Shown piece after piece: positions 51,245 through 58,719 of a stretch of 64,000 nt of DNA. Under the pieces are notes generated by a model. That model saw nothing but the letters and a program-made list of their open reading frames with translations, was not told the origin of the DNA and did not search any database. The DNA is from Paenibacillus tianjinensis (lineage in GTDB: Bacteria > Bacillota > Bacilli > Paenibacillales > Paenibacillaceae): assembly GCF_017086365.1 (NCBI RefSeq), contig NZ_CP070969.1, positions 2,728,001 through 2,792,000 of the forward strand, in the 5' to 3' direction. The stretch's first letter is position 1. Every line of letters starts with the position of its first letter. The position numbers were made by a program, and so were the translations under genes.

Positions 51245-52336
51245 ATGCGCACAACAAACTGGCAAATGTTCCGCTTCAGCCTGGTTTACTTTAACTCCCA
51301 AACATCGATCTTCATTATCCCTGCTATCGTTAGCAGCTCCGGTTATCAAGGCTGGATCTCGATTGTGCTGGGAAGCGTTGTGTCCATGATCTTATTATTC
51401 ATAACCATTCAGGTGGGGAAGCTAAGCGTAAACCGGGCCTGGGTTGATTTCGGCAAAGAGGTGATGGGCAAATGGATGCATGGTGCAATTGTATTTTTAC
51501 TGCTCTGCTGGTGTGTGTACTATGCCTCCATGGATATTGAGAATTTTGTTTTGTTCTTCGGGTCCAATTATATGAGGGGAACTCCGCAGCTTTTTATTCA
51601 GCTGGTACTAGGCTCGGTCATTATATTTACCGCATCGAGGGGGCTCTCCACGCTGGTGTATATGTCGGACGGGGTTTTTCTGCTGCTTATAGCGACTACT
51701 TTTTTTACATTTTATTTGTTTATGCCAAACGCGGAGTTTGAGATGCTTCCGGCTTTCATCCACTATCATGAACCGGGTCTTATTTTTCACGATATGGTCA
51801 CAGCGACTTCCTGGTTTGCCGAATGGATTGTGTTTTTGTTTATGGCTCCGGACTTGAAGATTAACAATAAGCTGCTTAAAAATCTTATGATCTCGGAATT
51901 AGTGCTTACCTTCTTCGTGCTGGTAGGTTGGATGATGACGCTGCTCAACTTTGGCCCGCATTTAGGAAAAGCTCTGCAGTATCCTTATCTGGAGATGGTC
52001 CGCAGCTCTTCACATGATGATATATTAGGTAATCTGGATCCCCTTCTAATCGGCATCTGGTCTGCCTCCATGTTCATGCACAGCTCATTTTTGATTTATG
52101 TCGCATATAAATGCACCCTGTACCTCACGAAGCAAAAAGCAAAGAAATATATCATCCCGTTACTGGTGTGCTGTTCGGTTATCATTGCCTATCTCTATTC
52201 GCGCAGCATAACCCGGTATTACAGAGACTATGAATCCTTTTTGACAGTCATTCTCTGGTTATGTGTGGAGTGTATCCCGGTGTACTACTATATTGCAGCC
52301 TTTATCCGTTCCAAAATAAGTAAGCCTGCTGGCTGA
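51245..52336 (+). CDS. spore germination protein, GerB family B subunit (amino-acid permease-like)
   Basis: 363 residues with ten predicted membrane helices, of the APC-type fold that recognises the germinant. Typical motifs are FRFSLVYFNSQTSIFIIPAIV near the start and LLFITIQVGKLSVNRAWVDFGKEVMGKW next. ATG 51245 after AAAGGAG; the frame is open to 51200 but that part overlaps the C subunit. Gene order is A-C-B rather than the A-B-C of B. subtilis gerA, an arrangement also seen in other Bacillales. Confidence 0.93.
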   Translation: MRTTNWQMFRFSLVYFNSQTSIFIIPAIVSSSGYQGWISIVLGSVVSMILLFITIQVGKLSVNRAWVDFGKEVMGKWMHGAIVFLLLCWCVYYASMDIENFVLFFGSNYMRGTPQLFIQLVLGSVIIFTASRGLSTLVYMSDGVFLLLIATTFFTFYLFMPNAEFEMLPAFIHYHEPGLIFHDMVTATSWFAEWIVFLFMAPDLKINNKLLKNLMISELVLTFFVLVGWMMTLLNFGPHLGKALQYPYLEMVRSSSHDDILGNLDPLLIGIWSASMFMHSSFLIYVAYKCTLYLTKQKAKKYIIPLLVCCSVIIAYLYSRSITRYYRDYESFLTVILWLCVECIPVYYYIAAFIRSKISKPAG

Positions 52337-52429
52337 GGCTGCGACTTATTTATTATAAAATGGATGCGCTTTCTGGTATGATTAAGCTTTGGTACATACC
52401 TTATAAGCGATAGGATGGTGGTATTCTTC

Positions 52430-53407
52430 ATGAATCTACAAGAGGCCAGCGGGCTGATAAGCTCGATCCGGATGAATCTATCAAAAGTTATTGTCGGAAA
52501 AGAGACAGGGGTGGACCTGCTGCTGACAGCACTGCTAGCAAACGGACATGTGTTGCTGGAGGACGTACCCGGTACCGGGAAAACACTGCTGGCCAAAACA
52601 CTGGCCCGCTCACTTGATTGTGCGTTCAAGCGTATTCAGTTTACACCGGACTTACTGCCCTCGGATTTAAGCGGGATCAATTACTATAACCAGAAGAGCG
52701 GAGAATTCGAGTTCCGGCCGGGACCGGTATTCGCCAGCATACTGCTGGCGGATGAAATTAACCGGGCAACCCCACGGACCCAGTCGAGTCTGCTGGAGTG
52801 TATGGAGGAGCGTCAGATTACGATCGACGGTGTGACCCATGAGCTGGAAGCACCTTTTCTAGTAATTGCTACACAGAATCCCGTGGACAGCCAAGGAACG
52901 TTCCCGCTGCCGGAAGCACAACTGGACCGTTTCTTGATGCGGATAACGACAGGATATCCTTCCTTTGAAGAAGGAGTGCATATCCTGCAGCGGTTTCGCC
53001 AGAGCAACCCGCTGGAAGATACGGCTGCGGTTGCTACCGCCCAGCAGATTCAAGCTGCACAGCGGCTGACTGCGGCCGTGAATGTCAGTGATGACTTGCT
53101 GGCCTATATGATCCGGATTGTTGAAGCTACCCGGAAGGCGGCAGCCGTCAAGCTCGGGGCCAGCCCGCGGGCAGGCTTTGCGCTGCTGTGTGCTTCTCAA
53201 GGATATGCCTTAATTCAAGGCAGGGATTATGTTATTCCGGATGATATTAAGGCCGTTGCTGTACCGGTGCTTGCCCATCGCCTGCTATTACAGCGCGGTC
53301 CGGGCTCCAGGGAAGGCCAGGCTGCAGAGATAATACTGCAGATTCTGCGCGAAGTGGAGGTTCCGGCCGAGCCGACAACGACGGCAAGAGGCGGAAGGGT
53401 GGAGTGA
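52430..53407 (+). CDS. MoxR-family AAA+ ATPase
   Basis: 325 residues. Walker A EDVPGTGKTLLAKTLAR (about 43-59), the MoxR insert RIQFTPDLLPSDLSG, Walker B SILLADEINRATPRTQSSLLECMEERQ, sensor 1 ATQNPVDSQGTFPLPEAQLDRF and the sensor 2 region GASPRAGFALL. MoxR proteins act as chaperone-like ATPases for von Willebrand or DUF58 partners. ATG 52430 with GGATGGTGG upstream. The DUF58 gene follows after 3 bases, a standard module. Confidence 0.92.
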   Translation: MNLQEASGLISSIRMNLSKVIVGKETGVDLLLTALLANGHVLLEDVPGTGKTLLAKTLARSLDCAFKRIQFTPDLLPSDLSGINYYNQKSGEFEFRPGPVFASILLADEINRATPRTQSSLLECMEERQITIDGVTHELEAPFLVIATQNPVDSQGTFPLPEAQLDRFLMRITTGYPSFEEGVHILQRFRQSNPLEDTAAVATAQQIQAAQRLTAAVNVSDDLLAYMIRIVEATRKAAAVKLGASPRAGFALLCASQGYALIQGRDYVIPDDIKAVAVPVLAHRLLLQRGPGSREGQAAEIILQILREVEVPAEPTTTARGGRVE

Positions 53408-53410
53408 GGC

Positions 53411-54499
53411 ATGTCCCTTCCCTGGTTTATTATTAGTACTCTTCTTCTTCTGCTGTTCATCTCAGTTATTTATCAGCGAAGTGCGCTTAAAAGGGTGAGC
53501 TACACCCGTTATTTCTCTGCGGCTGCAGCCTATGAAGGGGAGCAGGTGGAGATGGTTGAAGAGATTACCAACCGCAAGCTGCTCCCGCTACCCTGGCTGC
53601 GTCTTGAATCCAGCATCGCCCGGGGCCTGGAATTCGGCAGGCAGGAGAATCTTGGTGTGAGCAGCGGTGAAATCTATCAGAATCATATCAGTTTGTTCTA
53701 TCTGCGGTCCTATCGCCACATCAAACGCCGTCATCTGGTCCGCTGTGAAAAGAGAGGCATGTTCCGGCTCGAATCCGTTACAATGACGACCGGGGATCAT
53801 TTTGGACTTAGCCGGAGGACCCAGACATTCCCGCTGCAGCTGAAATTGCTGGTGTACCCCGGTCTGGTAGACATTCATGAGCTTCCGCTGCCGGTTCACA
53901 GCTGGCTGGGCGAGCTGCCGGTGAAACGCTGGATTGTCGAAGATCCATTCCTGACAGCGGGAACTCGTGAATACAGACCGGGGGATTCACTAAACGCAAT
54001 GAACTGGAAAGCTACGGCACAGACCGGCAGGATGCAGGTGCACCAGAAGGATCATACGGCCGACTCCCGGCTGATCATCTGTCTGAATGTGGAGATCAGC
54101 GAATCGATGTGGAGAAACGTAACGGATGCAGCGAGGATTGAGCTGGGTATCCGTTATGCAGCTACGGCAGCTGATTTCGCAATAGGCCATGGTCTGGAGA
54201 CCGGGCTGCTGTGCAACGGAAAGCTTGATGGCGGAGGGGAACGTGATCATGTGACATCCGGGCCACTGTGGAACCTGGAAGAGATGCTCGGTCTGCTGGC
54301 CCGTCTGCAGCTGGACCGGACGATACCGATGTCCCGGCTCCTGGAGCTCGAAGCGGAGAGCTATCCTGAAGGCAATGATTATCTGATCATTACATGCCAC
54401 CGGGGGAAGGAGCTGCAGCAGGCCGCTGAGGAACTGGAACTGCTTGGAAACGGTTTAGCCTGGCTGGATATTCCGGGAGAGGAGGGGGAAAGCGCATGA
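53411..54499 (+). CDS. DUF58 protein
   Basis: 362 residues with a hydrophobic N-terminal segment (PWFIISTLLLLLFISVIYQ), a beta-rich region, and the DUF58 core containing the REYRPGDSLNAMNWKATAQTGRMQVHQKDHTADSR motif, a degenerate von Willebrand A-like fold (LIICLNVEISESMW). Presumed partner of the MoxR ATPase in assembling or regulating an envelope complex. The ATG at 53411 begins three bases after the MoxR stop; its own stop overlaps the next start (ATGA at 54496). Confidence 0.88.
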   Translation: MSLPWFIISTLLLLLFISVIYQRSALKRVSYTRYFSAAAAYEGEQVEMVEEITNRKLLPLPWLRLESSIARGLEFGRQENLGVSSGEIYQNHISLFYLRSYRHIKRRHLVRCEKRGMFRLESVTMTTGDHFGLSRRTQTFPLQLKLLVYPGLVDIHELPLPVHSWLGELPVKRWIVEDPFLTAGTREYRPGDSLNAMNWKATAQTGRMQVHQKDHTADSRLIICLNVEISESMWRNVTDAARIELGIRYAATAADFAIGHGLETGLLCNGKLDGGGERDHVTSGPLWNLEEMLGLLARLQLDRTIPMSRLLELEAESYPEGNDYLIITCHRGKELQQAAEELELLGNGLAWLDIPGEEGESA

Positions 54500-55827
54500 G
54501 CAGCGGCTCTGGGGAGTACCTGAAAGCTTCGATTCGATTATGGTTAAGCTGTGTGTTAGAATGGCTGCTGTTTCTCCCTCTTTGGGTACTGCTTGAGGTG
54601 TATTTACCACCGAAGCAGGGACAAATATTCTTATGGATTTATATGCTGCCAGTCCTGTCATTGGCTGGGGTGCTGCTGCGGCAGGTATGCAACCGCAGAT
54701 GGAAGCAGCTGCTGGCGGCGCTGCCAATCGGTGCCGCAGCGGGTTTATTATACGGAGGAATGAATATAAGCGTCCTTCCACTGATTGCCGTTTGTGCTTT
54801 ATTTGCCTATCTCGGAATGACTGCAGCTTCGCGCAATTACAGGCAGAAGACTTATGTTGCCGGGATCACGGTATATTTTGCTGCGGCAATCATTTATGCC
54901 AGAGTGCCTGAGCTACAGCCTCACTTAAAGCTGTTGACCTGGAGTGGCAGCCTGTGTCTTATCCTCGCACTGCTGGATTCCAATATCAGTTTTCTTCGCT
55001 ACAGTTCACTTGCAGCTGATCCTGCACGTTTGCCGTCAGGCATGCGGCGGCATAACCGCTTGTTTGTACTGCTGTTCGTTGCAGCGGCTGGACTTCTGGC
55101 TGCAGGTGCGGGTAAGGCACTTGGAATGCTGATATGGAGAACAGCTCGCCTGATTATCGGCTGGCTGACCCGGCTGCTGTCCGGTTCAGAGGAAGCCCCG
55201 CCCATTGAGGCACCAACCCCGGCAGCACCTTTGGAGCTTCCGCAGACTGAGGTCCATGAGTCAGGTCTCCTGTCGATGATTATGGAAATCATCTTCTATG
55301 GTATGGGTGCAGCGGTAATGTTGCTTCTTCTGTATCTGGGCTTGCGCTGGCTATACAAAAATACTGGAGGCATATTCCGTAGAGCCATCGATGCGCTGCT
55401 GTTAATGCTGCGCAGAGAGACCCCGCAGGAGCATGCTGCTTTTCAGGATGAAGAGGAGAATATCTTCGCCTGGGAGAAGACAATCCAGGGCCTTCGGGAA
55501 TACTGGCTGAACCGGCTCAAACCGGAGTACCGCAAGGACCGCTGGGAGTCAATGGACGGAAGCCTTGAGCGCGTACGCTGGTTGTACCGTCATTGGCTAG
55601 GCGCGAAACAAGCCGAGGGTTATGAGGTAAAAGGCTTCCTGACACCGTCGGAGACCGGAGAAGACGTAACGGAGTGGGCCGAGAATAGGAAGCAGATGCG
55701 GAAGGGTGGCAGCGGCAGCGAAGTCTCCCCGGACGAACTGCTTCTGCTATATAATCAAGCCAGATATGGTAACGATGAAGCTTCAGGTAAGGACCTGGAG
55801 CAGCTCAAAAAGCAGCTGAAGCTATGA
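54496..55827 (+). CDS. membrane protein with C-terminal DUF4129 domain
   Basis: 443 residues. About eight hydrophobic segments occupy residues 15-215 and 255-285, and the soluble C-terminal 120 residues resemble DUF4129 (ERVRWLYRHWLGAKQAEGYEVKGFLTPSETGEDV). In this module the following gene or domain is usually a transglutaminase-like protein; here none is found in this ORF (no Cys-His-Asp triad) or next to it. ATG 54496 overlaps the DUF58 stop. Probably the membrane anchor of a MoxR/DUF58 complex; function unknown. Confidence 0.8.
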   Translation: MSSGSGEYLKASIRLWLSCVLEWLLFLPLWVLLEVYLPPKQGQIFLWIYMLPVLSLAGVLLRQVCNRRWKQLLAALPIGAAAGLLYGGMNISVLPLIAVCALFAYLGMTAASRNYRQKTYVAGITVYFAAAIIYARVPELQPHLKLLTWSGSLCLILALLDSNISFLRYSSLAADPARLPSGMRRHNRLFVLLFVAAAGLLAAGAGKALGMLIWRTARLIIGWLTRLLSGSEEAPPIEAPTPAAPLELPQTEVHESGLLSMIMEIIFYGMGAAVMLLLLYLGLRWLYKNTGGIFRRAIDALLLMLRRETPQEHAAFQDEEENIFAWEKTIQGLREYWLNRLKPEYRKDRWESMDGSLERVRWLYRHWLGAKQAEGYEVKGFLTPSETGEDVTEWAENRKQMRKGGSGSEVSPDELLLLYNQARYGNDEASGKDLEQLKKQLKL

Positions 55828-55857
55828 ATTCTGCGGACAGGTGAGAGGAGCAGAGAC

Positions 55858-56265
55858 ATGGGGCAATATTTAAGCGGTGAAATGGCCAAGGCGGCAAAGG
55901 TGAATATTGAGACACTGAGATATTATGAGAAGCACGGTCTGCTTCCCGCACCGCAGCGTTCAGAATCGGGCTATCGTCTCTATAACGAAGAGACCCTTCA
56001 GAGGCTTCTGTTTATCCAGAATGCCAAACGATGCGGATTTACACTTAAGGAAATCAAGAAGGCACTGGTTAAATCTGCGGCTGGAAGCATCGGCATTGCT
56101 GATTTTGTGGCAGTCATTGAACGGAAAATGATTGCGATAGATGTAGAGATCGCGAAGCGGGAACAGACCAAGACAATGCTCGGCCAGCTGAAAGGTGAAC
56201 TTCAGGCGAAAGACAAACATCCGGGTGTCCGGGAGGTTCTGGGAATTCTTCAGATGGATTCGTAA
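55858..56265 (+). CDS. MerR-family transcriptional regulator
   Basis: 135 residues. The winged-helix part has the MerR signature SGEMAKAAKVNIETLRYYEKHGLLPAPQRSESGYRLYNEETLQRLLFIQNAKRCGFTLKEI, then a dimerising coiled coil. The C-terminal metal-binding Cys residues of metal sensors are missing (one Cys only, in the DNA-binding part), so an organic or electrophilic inducer is more likely. ATG 55858 with GAGAGGAG upstream. The next gene, an alpha/beta hydrolase, has a MerR-type promoter with a 20-bp spacer. Confidence 0.9.
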   Translation: MGQYLSGEMAKAAKVNIETLRYYEKHGLLPAPQRSESGYRLYNEETLQRLLFIQNAKRCGFTLKEIKKALVKSAAGSIGIADFVAVIERKMIAIDVEIAKREQTKTMLGQLKGELQAKDKHPGVREVLGILQMDS

Positions 56266-56293
56266 TCCTTGAATATTTTGTTTGGCGGCATAC

Positions 56294-56325
56294 TTGACTC
56301 CGTACTCAACTATAGGGTTTATGAT
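56294..56325 (+). promoter_or_regulatory. MerR-type promoter with 20-bp spacer before the hydrolase
   Basis: TTGACT and TATGAT are separated by 20 bp; the spacer contains ACTCCGTA and TATAGGGT, an imperfect inverted repeat. Over-long spacers with a dyad between the boxes are the hallmark of MerR-activated promoters. Confidence 0.6.
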
Positions 56326-56359
56326 GCAACTATCAAACCTTGCAGGAGGAGATACACAT

Positions 56360-57295
56360 ATGCCAACCCCAAGCCATCAGCTTGAAGCAATCAAAACTTT
56401 TCTGCGTCAAAACCGCAGTCCTTTCGGTAAGTCGGCAGAGCAAATCCGCAGTGAAATGGCGGAAGCGGCAAGACAGCTTCCAAGATGCCCGGATATAAAG
56501 GCAGAACCTGTTAATATCGGGGAATTATATGGTGAGTGGGTCAGTAGAGATGGTATAACGGAAATTGCTGCGGAGAGTGCATTCCTCTACTTCCATGGAG
56601 GAGGGTTTATTGCAGGCACTTGCGAAATGTACCGCGATCTTGCCGCCCGGCTATCGGCAGCATGCGGTATAAAAGTATTGACCGTTGAATACCGGCTTGC
56701 ACCGGAGCACCGGTATCCGGCAGCTAACGAAGATTGCCTGTCCGCCTTTTACTGGCTGCTGGGGCAGGGGTTCTTACCGGAGAATATTATTCTTGGCGGA
56801 GATTCGGTTGGTGCGACCCTTGCCCTGATGACACTGATTTCGCTCAGAGATGCAGGGAATGCAATGCCTGGTGCAGCCATTCTGCTCTCACCGCACAGCG
56901 ATCTTATTCATTTGGATGGAGAGTCCTATACCAGCAGGGCTATGACGGACCCTACAGGTAGCCTTGAAGGGAACCAAAGGATTGTAGAAGAATATTTAGG
57001 CGAGTGTGAGGGGGAGTTACCGGCATTGCTCTCCCCGCTGCGCCTTGATCTGCATGGTCTGCCGCCCATCCTGATTCAGGCGGGAGATCAGGAGGTTCTG
57101 CTGAGCGACGCCGAACGTCTGGCAGTACAAGTCCGGGCTGCAGGGTCTGAAGTGAAGCTGGAAATATGGGAGCAGATGTGGAGTGTCTTTCAATTCATGG
57201 CCGGCCTTCTGGTTGAGGGAGAGCAGGCCATTGCCAGTATCGGAGAATTTGTCAGAACAGTAAGCGCAGCAGCATCAAAGACAGCACGCCGGTAA
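56360..57295 (+). CDS. HSL-type alpha/beta hydrolase lacking the catalytic His
   Basis: 311 residues of the hormone-sensitive lipase group. The oxyanion motif FHGGGFIAG (about 78-86) and the nucleophile GGDSVGATL (Ser149) are present, and so is the acid (Asp250, LIQAGDQEVLLSD). Where the catalytic His is expected (usual form MWHVFQ) the sequence reads MWSVFQ, with Ser275 encoded by AGT. The enzyme may be inactive or may use another base. ATG 56360 after AGGAGGAG; an earlier ATG has no site. Its 3' end overlaps the convergent azlD gene by 44 bases. Likely target of the MerR regulator upstream. Confidence 0.87.
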   Translation: MPTPSHQLEAIKTFLRQNRSPFGKSAEQIRSEMAEAARQLPRCPDIKAEPVNIGELYGEWVSRDGITEIAAESAFLYFHGGGFIAGTCEMYRDLAARLSAACGIKVLTVEYRLAPEHRYPAANEDCLSAFYWLLGQGFLPENIILGGDSVGATLALMTLISLRDAGNAMPGAAILLSPHSDLIHLDGESYTSRAMTDPTGSLEGNQRIVEEYLGECEGELPALLSPLRLDLHGLPPILIQAGDQEVLLSDAERLAVQVRAAGSEVKLEIWEQMWSVFQFMAGLLVEGEQAIASIGEFVRTVSAAASKTARR

Positions 57296-57578
57296 TTACC
57301 GTGCCCAGCAGGCTGCGCGTTTTGACCGCAACCCAGAAGGTAGGTAGCGCAGCGATCAGCTCTACATTCGTAGATAAAGCGGCAAACCGCCCTTCGTCGA
57401 TGAACAGCTCTTGTGCAACCAGGGCAGACATGACGGCAATGGGCATATAATTTAACCAGCGCATCCCCCATTCGGGAATAGTGATCCGGCTAAGGAGCAT
57501 GAGCGGGAGCACCCGCGGGATGAAGGTGACCAGCGCGGCACCAAGAATAATCAAGAATATATCCGGTCTTACTTCCAT
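57252..57578 (-). CDS. azlD: AzlD-family branched-chain amino acid export subunit
   Basis: 108 residues and three or four hydrophobic segments. Motifs IILGAALVTFIPRVLPLMLLSRITIPEWGMRWLNYMPIAVMSALVAQELF and AVKTRSLLGTVITGV are typical of AzlD. It works with AzlC to export branched-chain amino acids or analogues. The start at 57578 lies ten bases before the azlC stop (overlapping genes), so translation is coupled. The end overlaps the convergent hydrolase gene. Confidence 0.9.
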   Translation of the reverse strand: MEVRPDIFLIILGAALVTFIPRVLPLMLLSRITIPEWGMRWLNYMPIAVMSALVAQELFIDEGRFAALSTNVELIAALPTFWVAVKTRSLLGTVITGVLSLMLLRLLF

Positions 57579-58303
57579 TTTTCTATCACGGCTCCAATCG
57601 TCGGGGCTATAACGGCTGCGGCAATGACGCCGATGCTGGGTGACCACAATATAGATACACCGACAGCAATAATCATGGCTATAAGGCCTGTAGCAATATC
57701 CAGTGCGTATTTGCTTCTGCTGATGAGGGTAAGCACCAGCAGCCCAATGAACATGGCCGGCAGGGCGAAGTCCAGTCCCCATTCCTCCGGACTTGAGATC
57801 CATTGCCCCAGAACTGCGCCTGCGATGTTGGCAAGTATCCAATTCAAATAGGCCGTGAGATTAAGGCCGTGCATCCATTTCTCACTGATTGCTTTTTTGG
57901 CAGCACTCTTCTGGATGGCAACACCAAACGTTTCATCTGTAAGCAACGTACCAATCAGCAGATTCCTAAGTGGTGTCAGATGACGGAAGTAGGGTGATAT
58001 GGCTGCACTAAGCAGCAGGTGCCGGAGATTAACGAGCAGAATCGTAATGATGATACTGGTGGCCGTACTTCCTGCAGCGATCATTCCCGCTGCTATAAAC
58101 TGTGCAGAACCGGCATACAAAATAATCGATATTAATGCTATTTCAGCCAGTGAGAGGCCTGCAGTTTTTTCAACAACCCCGGCTGCAAATCCGATACTTA
58201 AGTAACCTAATAGTGTCGGAATGCAATCTTTAACCCCTTGCCAAAAGCTGTCTTCGCTAACCCGGGCTGCAGAGAAATCAGCCTGTACGGATTCTGTCTT
58301 CAT
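57569..58303 (-). CDS. azlC: AzlC-family branched-chain amino acid exporter
   Basis: 244 residues with seven or more membrane segments. The family motifs are GVKDCIPTLLGYLSIGFAAGVV, LYAGSAQFIAAGMI, NLRHLLLSAAISPYF and LLTDETFGVA. Large subunit of the AzlCD exporter. ATG at 58303 with AAAGGAG upstream. Operon azlCD; no azlB regulator is adjacent, unlike in B. subtilis. Confidence 0.92.
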   Translation of the reverse strand: MKTESVQADFSAARVSEDSFWQGVKDCIPTLLGYLSIGFAAGVVEKTAGLSLAEIALISIILYAGSAQFIAAGMIAAGSTATSIIITILLVNLRHLLLSAAISPYFRHLTPLRNLLIGTLLTDETFGVAIQKSAAKKAISEKWMHGLNLTAYLNWILANIAGAVLGQWISSPEEWGLDFALPAMFIGLLVLTLISRSKYALDIATGLIAMIIAVGVSILWSPSIGVIAAAVIAPTIGAVIEKWK

Positions 58304-58407
58304 GAATTGGACTCCTTTCAGTCTGTCTTAGTTCACCGCGCTACAGTACATGCAGATTATCTTAATATCTAACAATTTACGGCGGTTGGCAAGGGGGAAT
58401 CTTCATA

Positions 58408-58506
58408 CGAGAATATTTAATTGAAAATAACCAAGTTATTGGCGACATTGGGTTTAAGGGAAAGCCTGATAGTCAAGGAACCGTAGAGGAGTTATGGAGA
58501 AATTAA
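58408..58506 (+). pseudogene. GNAT acetyltransferase remnant
   Basis: An open stretch translates to REYLIENNQVIGDIGFKG followed by KPDSQGTVE, which is the beta4/beta5 part of ribosomal-protein-type N-acetyltransferases (usually followed by an EIGY motif). The start and the acetyl-CoA-binding part are missing; the frame ends in TAA after ELWRN. Codon and base composition are AT-rich compared with neighbours. The region after it (58507-58599) shows short open frames in three phases and nothing recognisable. I read it as a decayed gene fragment. Confidence 0.6.
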
Positions 58507-58598
58507 AGATGACGAGAACTGGAATAACGAATGGAATGATAAACTGGGAAATCCTAAATGATCATAATTGTTAAACTATCGGTTAACATTAGTGTAAT

Positions 58599-58651
58599 AA
58601 AACAGCGACAGCCAAGGACTTTGTACTAATATCCTTGATTGTCGCTGTTTG
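58599..58651 (-). terminator. terminator of the beta-galactosidase gene
   Basis: AAACAGCGACA pairs with TGTCGCTGTTT, with an inner CAAGGA/TCCTTG stem. On the minus strand a T-rich tail follows. Confidence 0.8.
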
Positions 58652-58719
58652 AGTTTATTCAGAAAGAACACACCGTGAACGGAACAGAGTTCTCTTAGCG
58701 TAGCGCTCGTCTTTTGATT

